Of a stretch of 64,000 nucleotides of DNA, positions 51,724-59,661 are shown in pieces (position 1 is the stretch's first letter; every line of letters starts with the position of its first letter). Source of the stretch: Nitrosomonadales bacterium. GTDB lineage: Bacteria; Pseudomonadota; Gammaproteobacteria; Burkholderiales; Gallionellaceae. The notes under the pieces are model-generated. The model was not told the origin of the DNA and ran no database searches. It saw only the letters and a program-made list of their open reading frames with translations. The DNA is taken from NCBI GenBank assembly GCA_016716325.1, contig JADJWO010000001.1, forward strand, positions 1,798,001 to 1,862,000, in the 5' to 3' direction. The translations under genes and the position numbers were made by a program.

Positions 51724-52331
51724 GCCGCTCCTTTCAAGTGTTGTGATACGACCTTCTTGAGCTGGGTCAGGCGCCCGTGGAAGAAATGGTCCGCACCCGC
51801 CAGCACCATGACCGGCAGATGCTGCGGGCGCGCCCAGTGCAACATCGCATCCAGGCCCACCACCTCGTCGAGGTCGCCATGCACCAGCAAGGTGTTGTCC
51901 GGTACATGCGGCATCTCGAATCGCCCGACGGCAGGCGCGACCAGCACCATCCGTTGCGGGCGGACGGACTCGGCGGCGCGGGCCTGCACATAACCGCCGA
52001 AGGAGAATCCCGCGCAGAGCAGGGGCAGTCCCGGGAATTCGATCCGCATGAACTCGGCGGCGGCCGCCGCGTCCAGCGACTCGCCGTTGCCGTGATCGTA
52101 GCTGCCCGAGCTTTCGCCCACGCCGCGAAAATTGAAACGCAGCACGGCAAAGCCCGACTCCACAAAAGTCCTGGCAAGGGTGGTGACCACCTTGTTGTCC
52201 ATCGTCCCGCCCATCGTCGGCAGCGGATGGGCGACCACCGCGATCGCGTGCGGCGCCTCGTCGGGCAGGTGCAGCATCCCTTCGATCTGGCCGACCGGCC
52301 CGGCAAGAATGGTTTTTTTCTGGGAGGGCAT
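51720..52331 (-). CDS. Alpha/beta hydrolase
   Basis: 203 residues. The nucleophile motif is CAGFSFGGYVQ (Ser in G-F-S-F-G), the acid lies in LVHGDLDEVV, and the His in AGADHFFHG. The N-terminal IAVVAHPLPTMGGTMDNKVV with LRFNFRGVGESSG is typical of a family of small serine hydrolases that resemble dienelactone hydrolases. The substrate is unknown. It overlaps the [2Fe-2S] protein gene and the NodI gene, so it is in the same operon. Confidence 0.85.
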   Translation of the reverse strand: MPSQKKTILAGPVGQIEGMLHLPDEAPHAIAVVAHPLPTMGGTMDNKVVTTLARTFVESGFAVLRFNFRGVGESSGSYDHGNGESLDAAAAAEFMRIEFPGLPLLCAGFSFGGYVQARAAESVRPQRMVLVAPAVGRFEMPHVPDNTLLVHGDLDEVVGLDAMLHWARPQHLPVMVLAGADHFFHGRLTQLKKVVSQHLKGAA

Positions 52332-52642
52332 CAGATCTTCAACCGTTCGACGATGCGGCCGTTCTTCAGGTGATCCTCGATGATCTGGTCGAGGTCGCTC
52401 TCGTCCACATAGGTATACCAGGTGCCTTCCGGATAGATCACGATCACCGGGCCGTCGTCGCACCGGTCAAGGCAGCCGGCGGAGTTGATGCGTATCCTGT
52501 TGCTGCGGTCGGAGATGCCGAGCGCCTTGACCTTGTCCTTGACGTAGTCGCGCGCCTTCTGCGCGCCATAGCGGTTGCAGCAATCGCTGCCGTCCTCGCG
52601 CTGGTTGGTACAGAAAAAAACATGCTTGTCGAAAAAACTCAT
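52331..52642 (-). CDS. Thioredoxin-like [2Fe-2S] ferredoxin
   Basis: 103 residues. Cysteines lie at FFCTNQ (Cys11) and DCCNRYG, then SAGCLDRCDDGP, the four-ligand pattern of thioredoxin-fold [2Fe-2S] ferredoxins (NuoE-like family). VYPEG-like VIVIYPEGTWYTYVDESDLD is the conserved C-terminal strand. A soluble electron carrier with unknown partner. It is the first gene of the run to hemJ and overlaps the hydrolase gene. Confidence 0.88.
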   Translation of the reverse strand: MSFFDKHVFFCTNQREDGSDCCNRYGAQKARDYVKDKVKALGISDRSNRIRINSAGCLDRCDDGPVIVIYPEGTWYTYVDESDLDQIIEDHLKNGRIVERLKI

Positions 52643-52728
52643 GACCTGCTCCGGTGATCGAGAATGAAGGAATTATAGGAGCCCTTGCGGCAGTCGGCGA
52701 GACCGGGGCCGTGCAACGCGTGCAGTCC

Positions 52729-53799
52729 CTATATTTTGCGGACGCGCCACAGATGCCACAGCAGCAACACCGGGAAGGCCAGCATGATGGTCTGCGCCAG
52801 CCCGTTGTAGTTGAGCAGGTGGCCGTAATGCCAGTGGTAGACGGACGCCGCCGCCGCCGGGGAATTGCTGTCGAACACGAAGTTCACGATGACGAGATAT
52901 CCCAGCGCGATCACCGCGCCGACGGTGATCGCCGCGGTGCGCGGCAGCCACAACAGCGCGAGCAACAACAGCAACCCGGCCAGCATGCCGAATACCGCTT
53001 CGCTGTTGATCCACAGCAGCAATGCCCATGACTTCAGCAGCAAGGCTGCCGTGACGAATTTCGCCAGTGCCACCAGGCACAGCACCGCCGGCAGCGCGGT
53101 AAAGACCCTGCGTTGCGAGCGCAACAGGGTCAGCATCAGCGTGCCCAGCATCAGCAGGTTCAGCGACACGGCAAGGCTTTCCCACCAGTCAAACGGTGCG
53201 GGCAGCGGCATGCTGAACGGCTGGCGCGCCACCTCGCTGATGAACACGTTGCCCAGCATCGGCAGTGACGGATTCACTTGGCCGAACATCCACAGGGCCA
53301 GCAACGCCAGCCCGAAATCCATTTCCGTGCCGTGATGGAACAGGTCGCTGCGCCAGCGCGTCAGGTGCGCAAGGAGCCGGGGCCGCGAAGTGATGCCAAC
53401 CGCCAGCAGCGCGCCAGCCAGCGCCCCCATGCTGTTGCTCAGCAGATCCGTGTTCGAGCTGATGCGGGCAGGCAGGAACATCTGCAGGTATTCCATGCCG
53501 GCCGACAGCAGCACGCCCAGGCACACGCCGAGGATCACGCTGGCCATTGGTGAAAAGCGCGCGCGCAACGTCAGGCCGACCAGCAGGCCGAACGGAAGAT
53601 AGGACAACAGATTGACGACTGCATCGAACGCCGTATAGGTCAAATGCAACGGTGCGCCGAGCACCGCGACAAAGTCCATCCCCTGCTCGCGCCAGCCGGT
53701 GAAGGGCGACAGGCTGACGTAGGCGATGAACAGCGTGTAGCCGAGCGCCAGCCAGGTGCGCAGGCGCGCGCGCGTCTCGGTGATGAACAACTCTTTCAT
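52729..53799 (-). CDS. VanZ family membrane protein
   Basis: 356 residues with about nine membrane spans. The N-terminal VanZ-like domain contains VVNLLSYLPFGLLVGLTLRA and GVCLGVLLSAGMEYLQMFLP and ARISSNTDLLSNSMGALAGA, the conserved motifs. The rest is a hydrophobic extension. VanZ-type proteins are linked to glycopeptide tolerance, but most members have no known role. It is divergent from rnpB with 112 bases between. Confidence 0.85.
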   Translation of the reverse strand: MKELFITETRARLRTWLALGYTLFIAYVSLSPFTGWREQGMDFVAVLGAPLHLTYTAFDAVVNLLSYLPFGLLVGLTLRARFSPMASVILGVCLGVLLSAGMEYLQMFLPARISSNTDLLSNSMGALAGALLAVGITSRPRLLAHLTRWRSDLFHHGTEMDFGLALLALWMFGQVNPSLPMLGNVFISEVARQPFSMPLPAPFDWWESLAVSLNLLMLGTLMLTLLRSQRRVFTALPAVLCLVALAKFVTAALLLKSWALLLWINSEAVFGMLAGLLLLLALLWLPRTAAITVGAVIALGYLVIVNFVFDSNSPAAAASVYHWHYGHLLNYNGLAQTIMLAFPVLLLWHLWRVRKI

Positions 53800-53910
53800 T
53801 GGGAACGTGGTGTCGGCATGGGCAACGGAGTGTTGGCGAAATCGGCGGGAGTGTCAACACGCAGCCCGCACATCCGGTTTTGTGCGGGCTCCCGTGATAG
53901 ACTCCGCCCC

Positions 53911-54256
53911 GAAGCTGGCTAGACAGTCGCTGCATAGTTGCTTTATGCAGAGGAAAGTCCGGGCTCCGCAGAGCAGGATGCCGGCTAACAGCCGGACGCC
54001 GTGAGGCGATGGAAAGTGCCACAGAAAATACACCGCCCAAGTTCCTTCGGGAAACGGCAAGGTTGAAATGGCGAGGTAAGAGCTCACCGCGCTGGTGGCA
54101 ACATCAGCGGCAGGGTAAACCCCATCCGGAGCAAGACCAAATAGGCTGACCATGACGTTGCTCGCGTCGTCAGCGGGTAGGTCGCTTGAGCGTCAGGTAA
54201 CGAAACGCCTAGAGGAATGACTGTCCACGACAGAACCCGGCTTACCGGCCAGCTTC
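53911..54256 (+). ncRNA. rnpB: RNase P RNA (bacterial type A)
   Basis: P1 is GAAGCTGGC (53911-53919) with its complement GCCAGCTTC (54248-54256). The conserved GAGGAAAGTCCGGGCTCC (P4 5' strand) follows near 53948, and the 3' partner ACAGAACCCGGCTTA lies near 54230. The middle holds the AGAGCTCACCGCG and the GCAAGACCAAATAGG landmarks. The length of about 346 is normal for the ribozyme that trims tRNA 5' ends. An extended -10 (TGATAGACT, 53896-53903... seven bases before P1) fits its promoter. A 9-bp hairpin (53863-53890) lies just upstream. Confidence 0.96.
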
Positions 54257-54602
54257 ACTTCTTTCGCAACGGGAAACCTACCAAAGGTAGCGATTTCTTT
54301 TCTTCTCACATCACTATTCCCCTTCTGTAAATCCAAACCCATCTGTCCAGGCGGCACAGCGTTTGATGTTTCTGCCTCGCGACTGCCATGCGGACGCAAC
54401 CCAACCCGGCTGCCCATAAGAAATCGACCCCGGCCCCTTATCTACTAGCCAAAAACAAGGGCAAGTGGCCAGAATATCTATGTCGCTCATCACAAACGAC
54501 TTTAGCTTATTTGCGCAATTCATTATTTTTTAAGTATATTTATTTTTCCTTAACTTCCCGCGCTAACTCTTTGTACTGTAAAGAAAAATCCCGTTTTTCC
54601 GC
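54257..54602. other. Intergenic stretch between rnpB and the mraZ promoter
   Basis: A short CTACC-AAA-GGTAG hairpin at 54268-54290 is followed by a T-rich run and may end rnpB transcription. The rest, to 54602, shows no credible ORF, RNA or repeat; it becomes A/T-rich (about 54500-54600) ahead of the dcw promoter. Confidence 0.4.
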
Positions 54603-54631
54603 TTGACCTGCTGGTTTTTTTTCAATATAGT
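54603..54631 (+). promoter_or_regulatory. Sigma70 promoter of the dcw cluster
   Basis: TTGACC (54603-54608), a 17-base spacer, and TATAGT (54626-54631) form a near-consensus promoter ahead of mraZ. The first MraZ box overlaps the -10. Confidence 0.8.
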
Positions 54632-54665
54632 GGGCTTAAGTGGGTAAAAGTGGGTAAAAGTGGGG
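54630..54665 (+). promoter_or_regulatory. Four MraZ operator boxes
   Basis: GTGGG is repeated at 54630, 54640, 54650 and 54660, each separated by five bases (period ten). This matches the known TGGGN-N5 repeats bound by MraZ to autoregulate the dcw cluster. The mraZ start follows ten bases later. Confidence 0.9.
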
Positions 54666-54674
54666 GTTAGGGGA

Positions 54675-55121
54675 ATGTTCCAAGGGGCGGCGCAACTCAA
54701 TCTGGATAGCAAGGGCAGGCTCGCGATACCGGCGCGGTATCGCGACATGCTGCTCGCGCATTGCGCGGGTCAGCTGGTGCTGACTGCCGATGCCGACGGA
54801 TGCCTGCTGGTCTATCCGCAGCCGGAATGGCAGCCGATATACGACAAGCTGAACAAGCTTTCTTCGTTCAATCCAAAAAGCCGCGCCCTGCAACGCCTGC
54901 TGATCGGTTATGCGGAAAACGTCGTGATGGATGGCGCCGGGCGTGTGCTGATCTCTCCCGCCTTGCGCAACTACGCCGCGCTGGACAAGCACGTGATGCT
55001 GGTCGGGCAGGGCAACAAGTTCGAGTTGTGGGATGAGGCCAGGTGGCAGGCGCAGCAGGATGCGGGCTTGTCGCAAATCGGCGGCGAGCTGCCGCCCGAG
55101 CTGGAAGGGTTCTCCTTGTGA
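54675..55121 (+). CDS. mraZ: Transcriptional regulator MraZ
   Basis: 148 residues with two AbrB-like MraZ repeats (LDSKGRLAIPARYRDML and MDGAGRVLISPALRNYA). It dimerises into a ring-shaped DNA binder that represses the dcw cluster. The start at 54675 (MFQGAAQ) has AGGGGA just upstream. Its own operator boxes precede it. Overlaps rsmH by four bases. Confidence 0.95.
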   Translation: MFQGAAQLNLDSKGRLAIPARYRDMLLAHCAGQLVLTADADGCLLVYPQPEWQPIYDKLNKLSSFNPKSRALQRLLIGYAENVVMDGAGRVLISPALRNYAALDKHVMLVGQGNKFELWDEARWQAQQDAGLSQIGGELPPELEGFSL

Positions 55122-56053
55122 GTGAGGGCTTGGCCCACACGACAGTTCTGTTGAATGAAGCTGGAAACGCACTCGCGATCAAGCCGGACGGCATCTATGT
55201 GGACGGGACGTTCGGGCGCGGCGGACACAGTCGTTTGATACTGGAAAGTCTGGGTGAGCGCGGCAGGTTGGTCGCGCTGGACAAGGATCCGGCAGCAGTG
55301 GCGGTGGGAAAGCAGTGGCGCGATGCGCGCTTCCGGATGGTGCATCGCGGTTTCGCGCATCTGGCGGAAGTGTTGCGTGAGGCGGGGGTGGAGAAAGTGG
55401 ACGGCATCCTGCTTGACCTGGGGGTTTCGTCGCCGCAACTGGATGAGGCGGAGCGCGGTTTCAGTTTTCGTTTCGATGCGCCGCTGGATATGCGCATGGA
55501 TGTCAGCAGCGGGATGACCGCGGCGCAGTGGCTGGCGACGGTGGATGAGGGCTTGCTAACGGAGGTGATACGTGATTACGGCGAAGAACGGTTTGCTAAG
55601 CAGATTGCAAGAGCGGTTGTTGCTGCGCGCGCAACTCAACCTGTCCAAACCACGCGGCAGCTCGTCGAGCTGGTTGGCAAAGCGGTACGTACCCGCGAAG
55701 CCGGGCAGAACCCGGCGACACGCACCTTTCAGGCTATACGGATTTATCTCAACGGCGAGCTCGAGGAGCTTGAAAGGGTCCTGCCAGAATGTGTGACGCA
55801 CCTGAAGCCGGGCGGACGGCTGGTGGTGATCAGCTTCCATTCGCTGGAGGACCGCATGGTCAAGCACTTCATGCGCGACATGGCGGAGGGCGACAAGTTG
55901 CCGCGCAATGTGCCGATCCGCGCCAGCGAGCTGCCGCAGGGACGTTGCCGGCTGGTCGGCAAGGCAGTGCGGGCGGGCGCGGCGGAAGTGCGCGCCAACC
56001 CTCGCGCCCGCAGCGCGGTGATGCGCGTAGCGGAGCGCAGCGATGTGGCGTAG
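55118..56053 (+). CDS. rsmH: 16S rRNA (cytosine1402-N4)-methyltransferase RsmH
   Basis: 311 residues with a GTG start at 55118 overlapping the mraZ stop (GTGA). HTTVLLNEA, DGIYVDGTFGRGGHSRLIL (motif I), VDGILLDLGVSSPQLD and FHSLEDRMVKHF are signatures. It methylates C1402 of 16S rRNA. The end overlaps ftsL by 11 bases. Formerly mraW. Confidence 0.95.
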   Translation: MSEGLAHTTVLLNEAGNALAIKPDGIYVDGTFGRGGHSRLILESLGERGRLVALDKDPAAVAVGKQWRDARFRMVHRGFAHLAEVLREAGVEKVDGILLDLGVSSPQLDEAERGFSFRFDAPLDMRMDVSSGMTAAQWLATVDEGLLTEVIRDYGEERFAKQIARAVVAARATQPVQTTRQLVELVGKAVRTREAGQNPATRTFQAIRIYLNGELEELERVLPECVTHLKPGGRLVVISFHSLEDRMVKHFMRDMAEGDKLPRNVPIRASELPQGRCRLVGKAVRAGAAEVRANPRARSAVMRVAERSDVA

Positions 56054-56348
56054 CGGCGACACCGGGCTGAATGCACTGTTGCTGGCGGTGGTGGTGGTCT
56101 GCGCATTGAGCGTGGTGACCTCACAGCACAAGGCGCGAAAGCTGTTCATCGAGTTACAGAAGGAAAAGGAGCGCGCGGAACAGATGGAGGTTGAATGGGG
56201 ACAGTTGCAGTTGGAACAGAGCACCTGGGCCACACCTTCGCGCGTGGAAAAGATCGCGGCACGACAACTGCGCATGCAGTTGCCGCAAAGCGGACAAGTT
56301 CGATTTATACGGGTAGAGCCTGACGGCCAGACAAACGGACAACCATGA
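56043..56348 (+). CDS. ftsL: Cell division protein FtsL
   Basis: 101 residues: a short cytoplasmic N-terminus, one membrane span (LNALLLAVVVVCALSVVTSQ) and a periplasmic coiled coil (LFIELQKEKERAEQMEVEWG) ending in the LEQSTWATPSRVEKIA region. FtsL forms the FtsQLB complex that signals septal synthesis. It overlaps rsmH and ftsI by four to eleven bases. Confidence 0.92.
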   Translation: MWRSGDTGLNALLLAVVVVCALSVVTSQHKARKLFIELQKEKERAEQMEVEWGQLQLEQSTWATPSRVEKIAARQLRMQLPQSGQVRFIRVEPDGQTNGQP

Positions 56349-58075
56349 ATTACGCGACTCGCGCACATCCAGACATCACGGTGAGGCTTCCCGGATGGCG
56401 CGCCACCGCGCTGTTCGTGCTGCTGCTGCTGGGATTCTCCGGCCTGCTGGGGCGCGGCGTATACCTGCAGGGGATACACGACGAGTTTCTGCAGAAGAAA
56501 GGCGATGCGCGTTATAGCCGGGTGATCGAGGTCAGCGCGCACCGCGGCATGATCACCGACCGCAACGGCGAGCCGCTGGCGGTGAGCACGCCGGTGGAAT
56601 CGGTATGGGCCAGCCCTGCCGATACCGAGGCCGACAACAGCCAGGTAAGGCAACTCGCGCGGATACTCGGCATGGATGCCGAGGCGGTAAGAGGCCGGCT
56701 GTTCGACACTACACGCGATTTCGTCTATCTCAAGCGGCAGCTGCCTCCCGAACAGGTCGAGCAAGTGGTGCGGCTGAATCTTCCCGGCGTTTCCCTGCAG
56801 CGCGAATACCGCCGTTATTACCCGGCAGGCGAGGAGCTGGCGCAGGTTCTGGGGTTTACCGGCCTGGACGACAACGGGCAGGAGGGGCTGGAACTGGCCT
56901 TGCAGGAACAACTGGCCGGCAAGCCGGGCAGCCAGCGCGTGATCAAGGATCGGCGCGGGCATATCGTCGAGGACGCGGGCAGCCTGCACGCACCCAAACC
57001 GGGCAGCGATATCGCGCTGAGCCTGGATGGCAGGATACAGCACCTCGCTTATCGCGAACTGGAGCAGGCCGTCCGGCAGCATCGAGCCAAGGCCGGAGCG
57101 GTGGTGGTGTTGGATGCGCGTAGCGGCGAAGTGCTGGCGCTGGCCAATTATCCGGGCTACAACCCCAACAATCGCGGCAAAACCAACCTCCGGGCGATGC
57201 GCAACCGCGCCGTTGCCGATCTGTTCGAGCCGGGTTCGACCATGAAGCCGTTCGCCGTGGCGGCTGCCATCGAGAACGGCAAGGTACGCCCGGAAACCGT
57301 CATCAACACCGAGCGCGGCACGATGACGCTGGGCAACAGGACGATCCACGACACCCATCCCGAATCCGTGCTGACCGTGGCGCAGGTGATCCAGAAATCC
57401 AGCAACATCGGCGTGGCCAAGATGGCCCTGCAACTGAAATCCGATGCGTTGTGGCAAAGCTTGTCGGACAGCGGTTTCGGCGCGCAGACCGGCAGCAATT
57501 TCCCCGGCGAGGCGCCGGGCAGGTTGCGCGACCCGAAGACCTGGCGCCCCATCGAGCAGGCCACCATCTCCTATGGCCACGGCATCTCCGTGAACCTGTT
57601 GCAGTTGGCGCGCGCTTACACCGTATTTGCCAACGATGGGGAGTTGAAGCCAGTTTCTTTGCTCCGGCTGGAAGCGCCGGCGACCGGAAGGAAGGTGTTT
57701 TCCGCCGGTACCGCACGCGCCCTGCGTGACATGATGGAACTGGTGGTGCAGCCGGGCGGAACGGCCCCGCTGGCGCAGGTGGCGGGCTATCGCGTGGCGG
57801 GCAAGACCGGCACCGCGCACAAGCTGGAGAACGGCCGGTACGTCAATCGCTATGTCGCCTCGTTCGTCGGGCTAGCGCCGGCCTCCGATCCGCGGCTGGT
57901 GGTGGCGGTGATGATAGACGAGCCGGGCAATGACCAATATTACGGCGGGCAGGTCGCCGCGCCGGTGTTCAGCAGGGTGGTCGGCGAGACGCTGCATGCG
58001 CTCAGTGTGCCGAACGATGCGCCGCTGGATAACGTGATTGCGCCGTCGACTGACATCGTCCGGGAGGAGGTATGA
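56345..58075 (+). CDS. ftsI: Peptidoglycan D,D-transpeptidase FtsI (PBP3)
   Basis: 576 residues. One N-terminal membrane span (about 18-40) anchors the periplasmic enzyme. The active site Ser298 lies in GSTMKPF (SxxK), with KSSN (about 354-357) and KTGT (about 484-487) motifs. VSAHRGMITDRNGEPLAVST marks the N-terminal interaction domain. It crosslinks septal peptidoglycan with FtsW. ATGA overlap with ftsL and murE. Confidence 0.96.
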   Translation: MNYATRAHPDITVRLPGWRATALFVLLLLGFSGLLGRGVYLQGIHDEFLQKKGDARYSRVIEVSAHRGMITDRNGEPLAVSTPVESVWASPADTEADNSQVRQLARILGMDAEAVRGRLFDTTRDFVYLKRQLPPEQVEQVVRLNLPGVSLQREYRRYYPAGEELAQVLGFTGLDDNGQEGLELALQEQLAGKPGSQRVIKDRRGHIVEDAGSLHAPKPGSDIALSLDGRIQHLAYRELEQAVRQHRAKAGAVVVLDARSGEVLALANYPGYNPNNRGKTNLRAMRNRAVADLFEPGSTMKPFAVAAAIENGKVRPETVINTERGTMTLGNRTIHDTHPESVLTVAQVIQKSSNIGVAKMALQLKSDALWQSLSDSGFGAQTGSNFPGEAPGRLRDPKTWRPIEQATISYGHGISVNLLQLARAYTVFANDGELKPVSLLRLEAPATGRKVFSAGTARALRDMMELVVQPGGTAPLAQVAGYRVAGKTGTAHKLENGRYVNRYVASFVGLAPASDPRLVVAVMIDEPGNDQYYGGQVAAPVFSRVVGETLHALSVPNDAPLDNVIAPSTDIVREEV

Positions 58076-59661
58076 GTTTCTCCCTTGAGCTACTGAAAAA
58101 TCTGGGAGTGCCGATCACGCGGTTGGTGACCGACAGCCGTGCGGTGCAGCGCGGCGATACCTTCGTCGCCTACCCCGGCGAAAAGGCCGACGGCCGGCAG
58201 TTCATTGCGCAGGCGATCGAGCGGGGCGCGAACGCGGTGGTCTGGGAGGCGCAGCATTTTGCCTGGAACGACGCCTGGCAGATCCCCAATCTGGCCGTGC
58301 CGGATCTGCGCCACAAGGCTGGCTGGCTGGCGGATGCGGTATACGGCCAGCCTTCGGACAAGTTGTGGCTGGCGGGTATCACCGGCACCAACGGCAAGAC
58401 CTCGTGCAGCCACTGGATCGCGCAGGCCCTGAACGAGGCCGGCAGAAACTGCGCACTGATCGGTACGTTGGGCAACGGGTTCGTGGGCATGCTGCAGGCC
58501 AGTGCCAATACCACGCCGGATGCGATCCGCGTGCACGGGCTGCTGTCCGATTACCGGCATAACGGCGCGCGCGCCGTGGCGATGGAGGTTTCCTCGCATG
58601 CGCTGGCGCAGGGGCGCGTGAACGGCGTGCGCTTCGACGTGGCGTTGTTGACCAACCTGAGCCGCGACCATCTCGATTATCACGGTGACATGGAAAGCTA
58701 TGCGGCAAGCAAGCGCAAGCTGTTCGACTGGGAACACCTGAAATTCGCGGTACTCAACCTGGACGACCCTTATGGCGCGGGACTGGCCGAGGAATTGGTT
58801 CTGGGTGGCGTATCGCCTTCCCCTCTTGCCAACTCTCTCCCTAAGCCCTCTCCTCAATCCTCTCCCGCAGGCGGGAGAGGAGGCGAACGTGAAACGCAAT
58901 CTTCAATCCCGGAAGTCGTCGGCTACGGATTGACGGACGATGCATTGCAGATGGGGGAGCGGCTGGGCATCCGCATGGTGTACGGCAGCCTGCTGAAGAT
59001 GAACGGCAGTGGATTGAAGCTGGATGTCCATTCGAGCTGGGGCGGCACGCGGCTGGATAGCGTGCTGGTCGGACGATTCAACGCGGCGAACCTGCTGGGC
59101 GCGCTGGCGGTGCTGCTGGTCGGCGATGTCGCGCTGGACGATGCGGTGCGTTCGCTGGGCCGGGTGCAGGCAGTCGCCGGGCGCATGCAGCGCCTCGGCG
59201 ATATGCGGCAGCCGACGGTGATCGTGGATTACGCGCACACGCCGGACGCGCTGGAAAAGGTGTTGCTGGCATTGCGCGAGGTCAGCGCGGCGGCGGGCGG
59301 AAGATTGATCTGCGTGTTCGGTTGCGGTGGCGACCGCGACCGCGGTAAGCGCCCGATGATGGGGCTGGTCGCCGAGAGGTTTTCTGACCATTGCATCGTG
59401 ACCAGCGACAACCCGCGCAGCGAGGAACCGCGCAAGATCATCGAGGAAGTGCTGGCCGGCATGACGGCATCCGGCCATGAGGTCGTCGTCGAGCGTGACG
59501 CCGCCATCGCGCGCGCCATCGGGCAGGCGCGGCAGTGCGACACCGTGCTGGTGGCGGGCAAGGGGCACGAGGACTACCAGGAAATCGGCGGGGTAAGACA
59601 CCTGTTCAGTGATGTCACGGTCGCCGGACAGGCGCTGCAGGCATGGAGGGCGCCGGCATGA
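58072..59661 (+). CDS. murE: UDP-MurNAc-tripeptide ligase MurE with an in-frame palindromic element
   Basis: 529 residues, about 35 longer than usual. The ATP site GITGTNGKTS (102-111), HLDYHG, and the C-terminal DNPRSEEP (specific for meso-diaminopimelate) are intact, so it adds mDAP. Residues about 247-281 (SPSPLANSLPKPSPQSSPAG onward) are encoded by a dispersed palindrome inserted in the loop after LNLDDPYGAGLAEEL, where homologues run straight into VVGYGL. The insertion seems tolerated because motif spacing elsewhere is normal and the gene is essential. It overlaps ftsI and murF. Confidence 0.93.
   Translation: MSFSLELLKNLGVPITRLVTDSRAVQRGDTFVAYPGEKADGRQFIAQAIERGANAVVWEAQHFAWNDAWQIPNLAVPDLRHKAGWLADAVYGQPSDKLWLAGITGTNGKTSCSHWIAQALNEAGRNCALIGTLGNGFVGMLQASANTTPDAIRVHGLLSDYRHNGARAVAMEVSSHALAQGRVNGVRFDVALLTNLSRDHLDYHGDMESYAASKRKLFDWEHLKFAVLNLDDPYGAGLAEELVLGGVSPSPLANSLPKPSPQSSPAGGRGGERETQSSIPEVVGYGLTDDALQMGERLGIRMVYGSLLKMNGSGLKLDVHSSWGGTRLDSVLVGRFNAANLLGALAVLLVGDVALDDAVRSLGRVQAVAGRMQRLGDMRQPTVIVDYAHTPDALEKVLLALREVSAAAGGRLICVFGCGGDRDRGKRPMMGLVAERFSDHCIVTSDNPRSEEPRKIIEEVLAGMTASGHEVVVERDAAIARAIGQARQCDTVLVAGKGHEDYQEIGGVRHLFSDVTVAGQALQAWRAPA
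58838..58908. repeat. Palindromic element inserted in frame in murE
   Basis: CCCTCTCCTCAATCCTCTCC then CGCAGGCGGGAGAGGAGGCG and CTTCAATCC. It matches the copy in the ubiH-like gene over about 60 bases, including the flanking CGTGAAA..TCTTCAA, and is read in the same frame there. Confidence 0.88.

Noticed and set aside
53863..53890. Terminator hairpin ahead of rnpB
   Set aside because: A 9-bp perfect stem is present but it lies upstream of both divergent genes and overlaps the expected rnpB promoter; no T-run follows. A regulatory role is possible but unsupported.
55556..57820. 754-residue minus-strand ORF across rsmH, ftsL and ftsI
   Set aside because: Antisense to three conserved division genes, with no domains.
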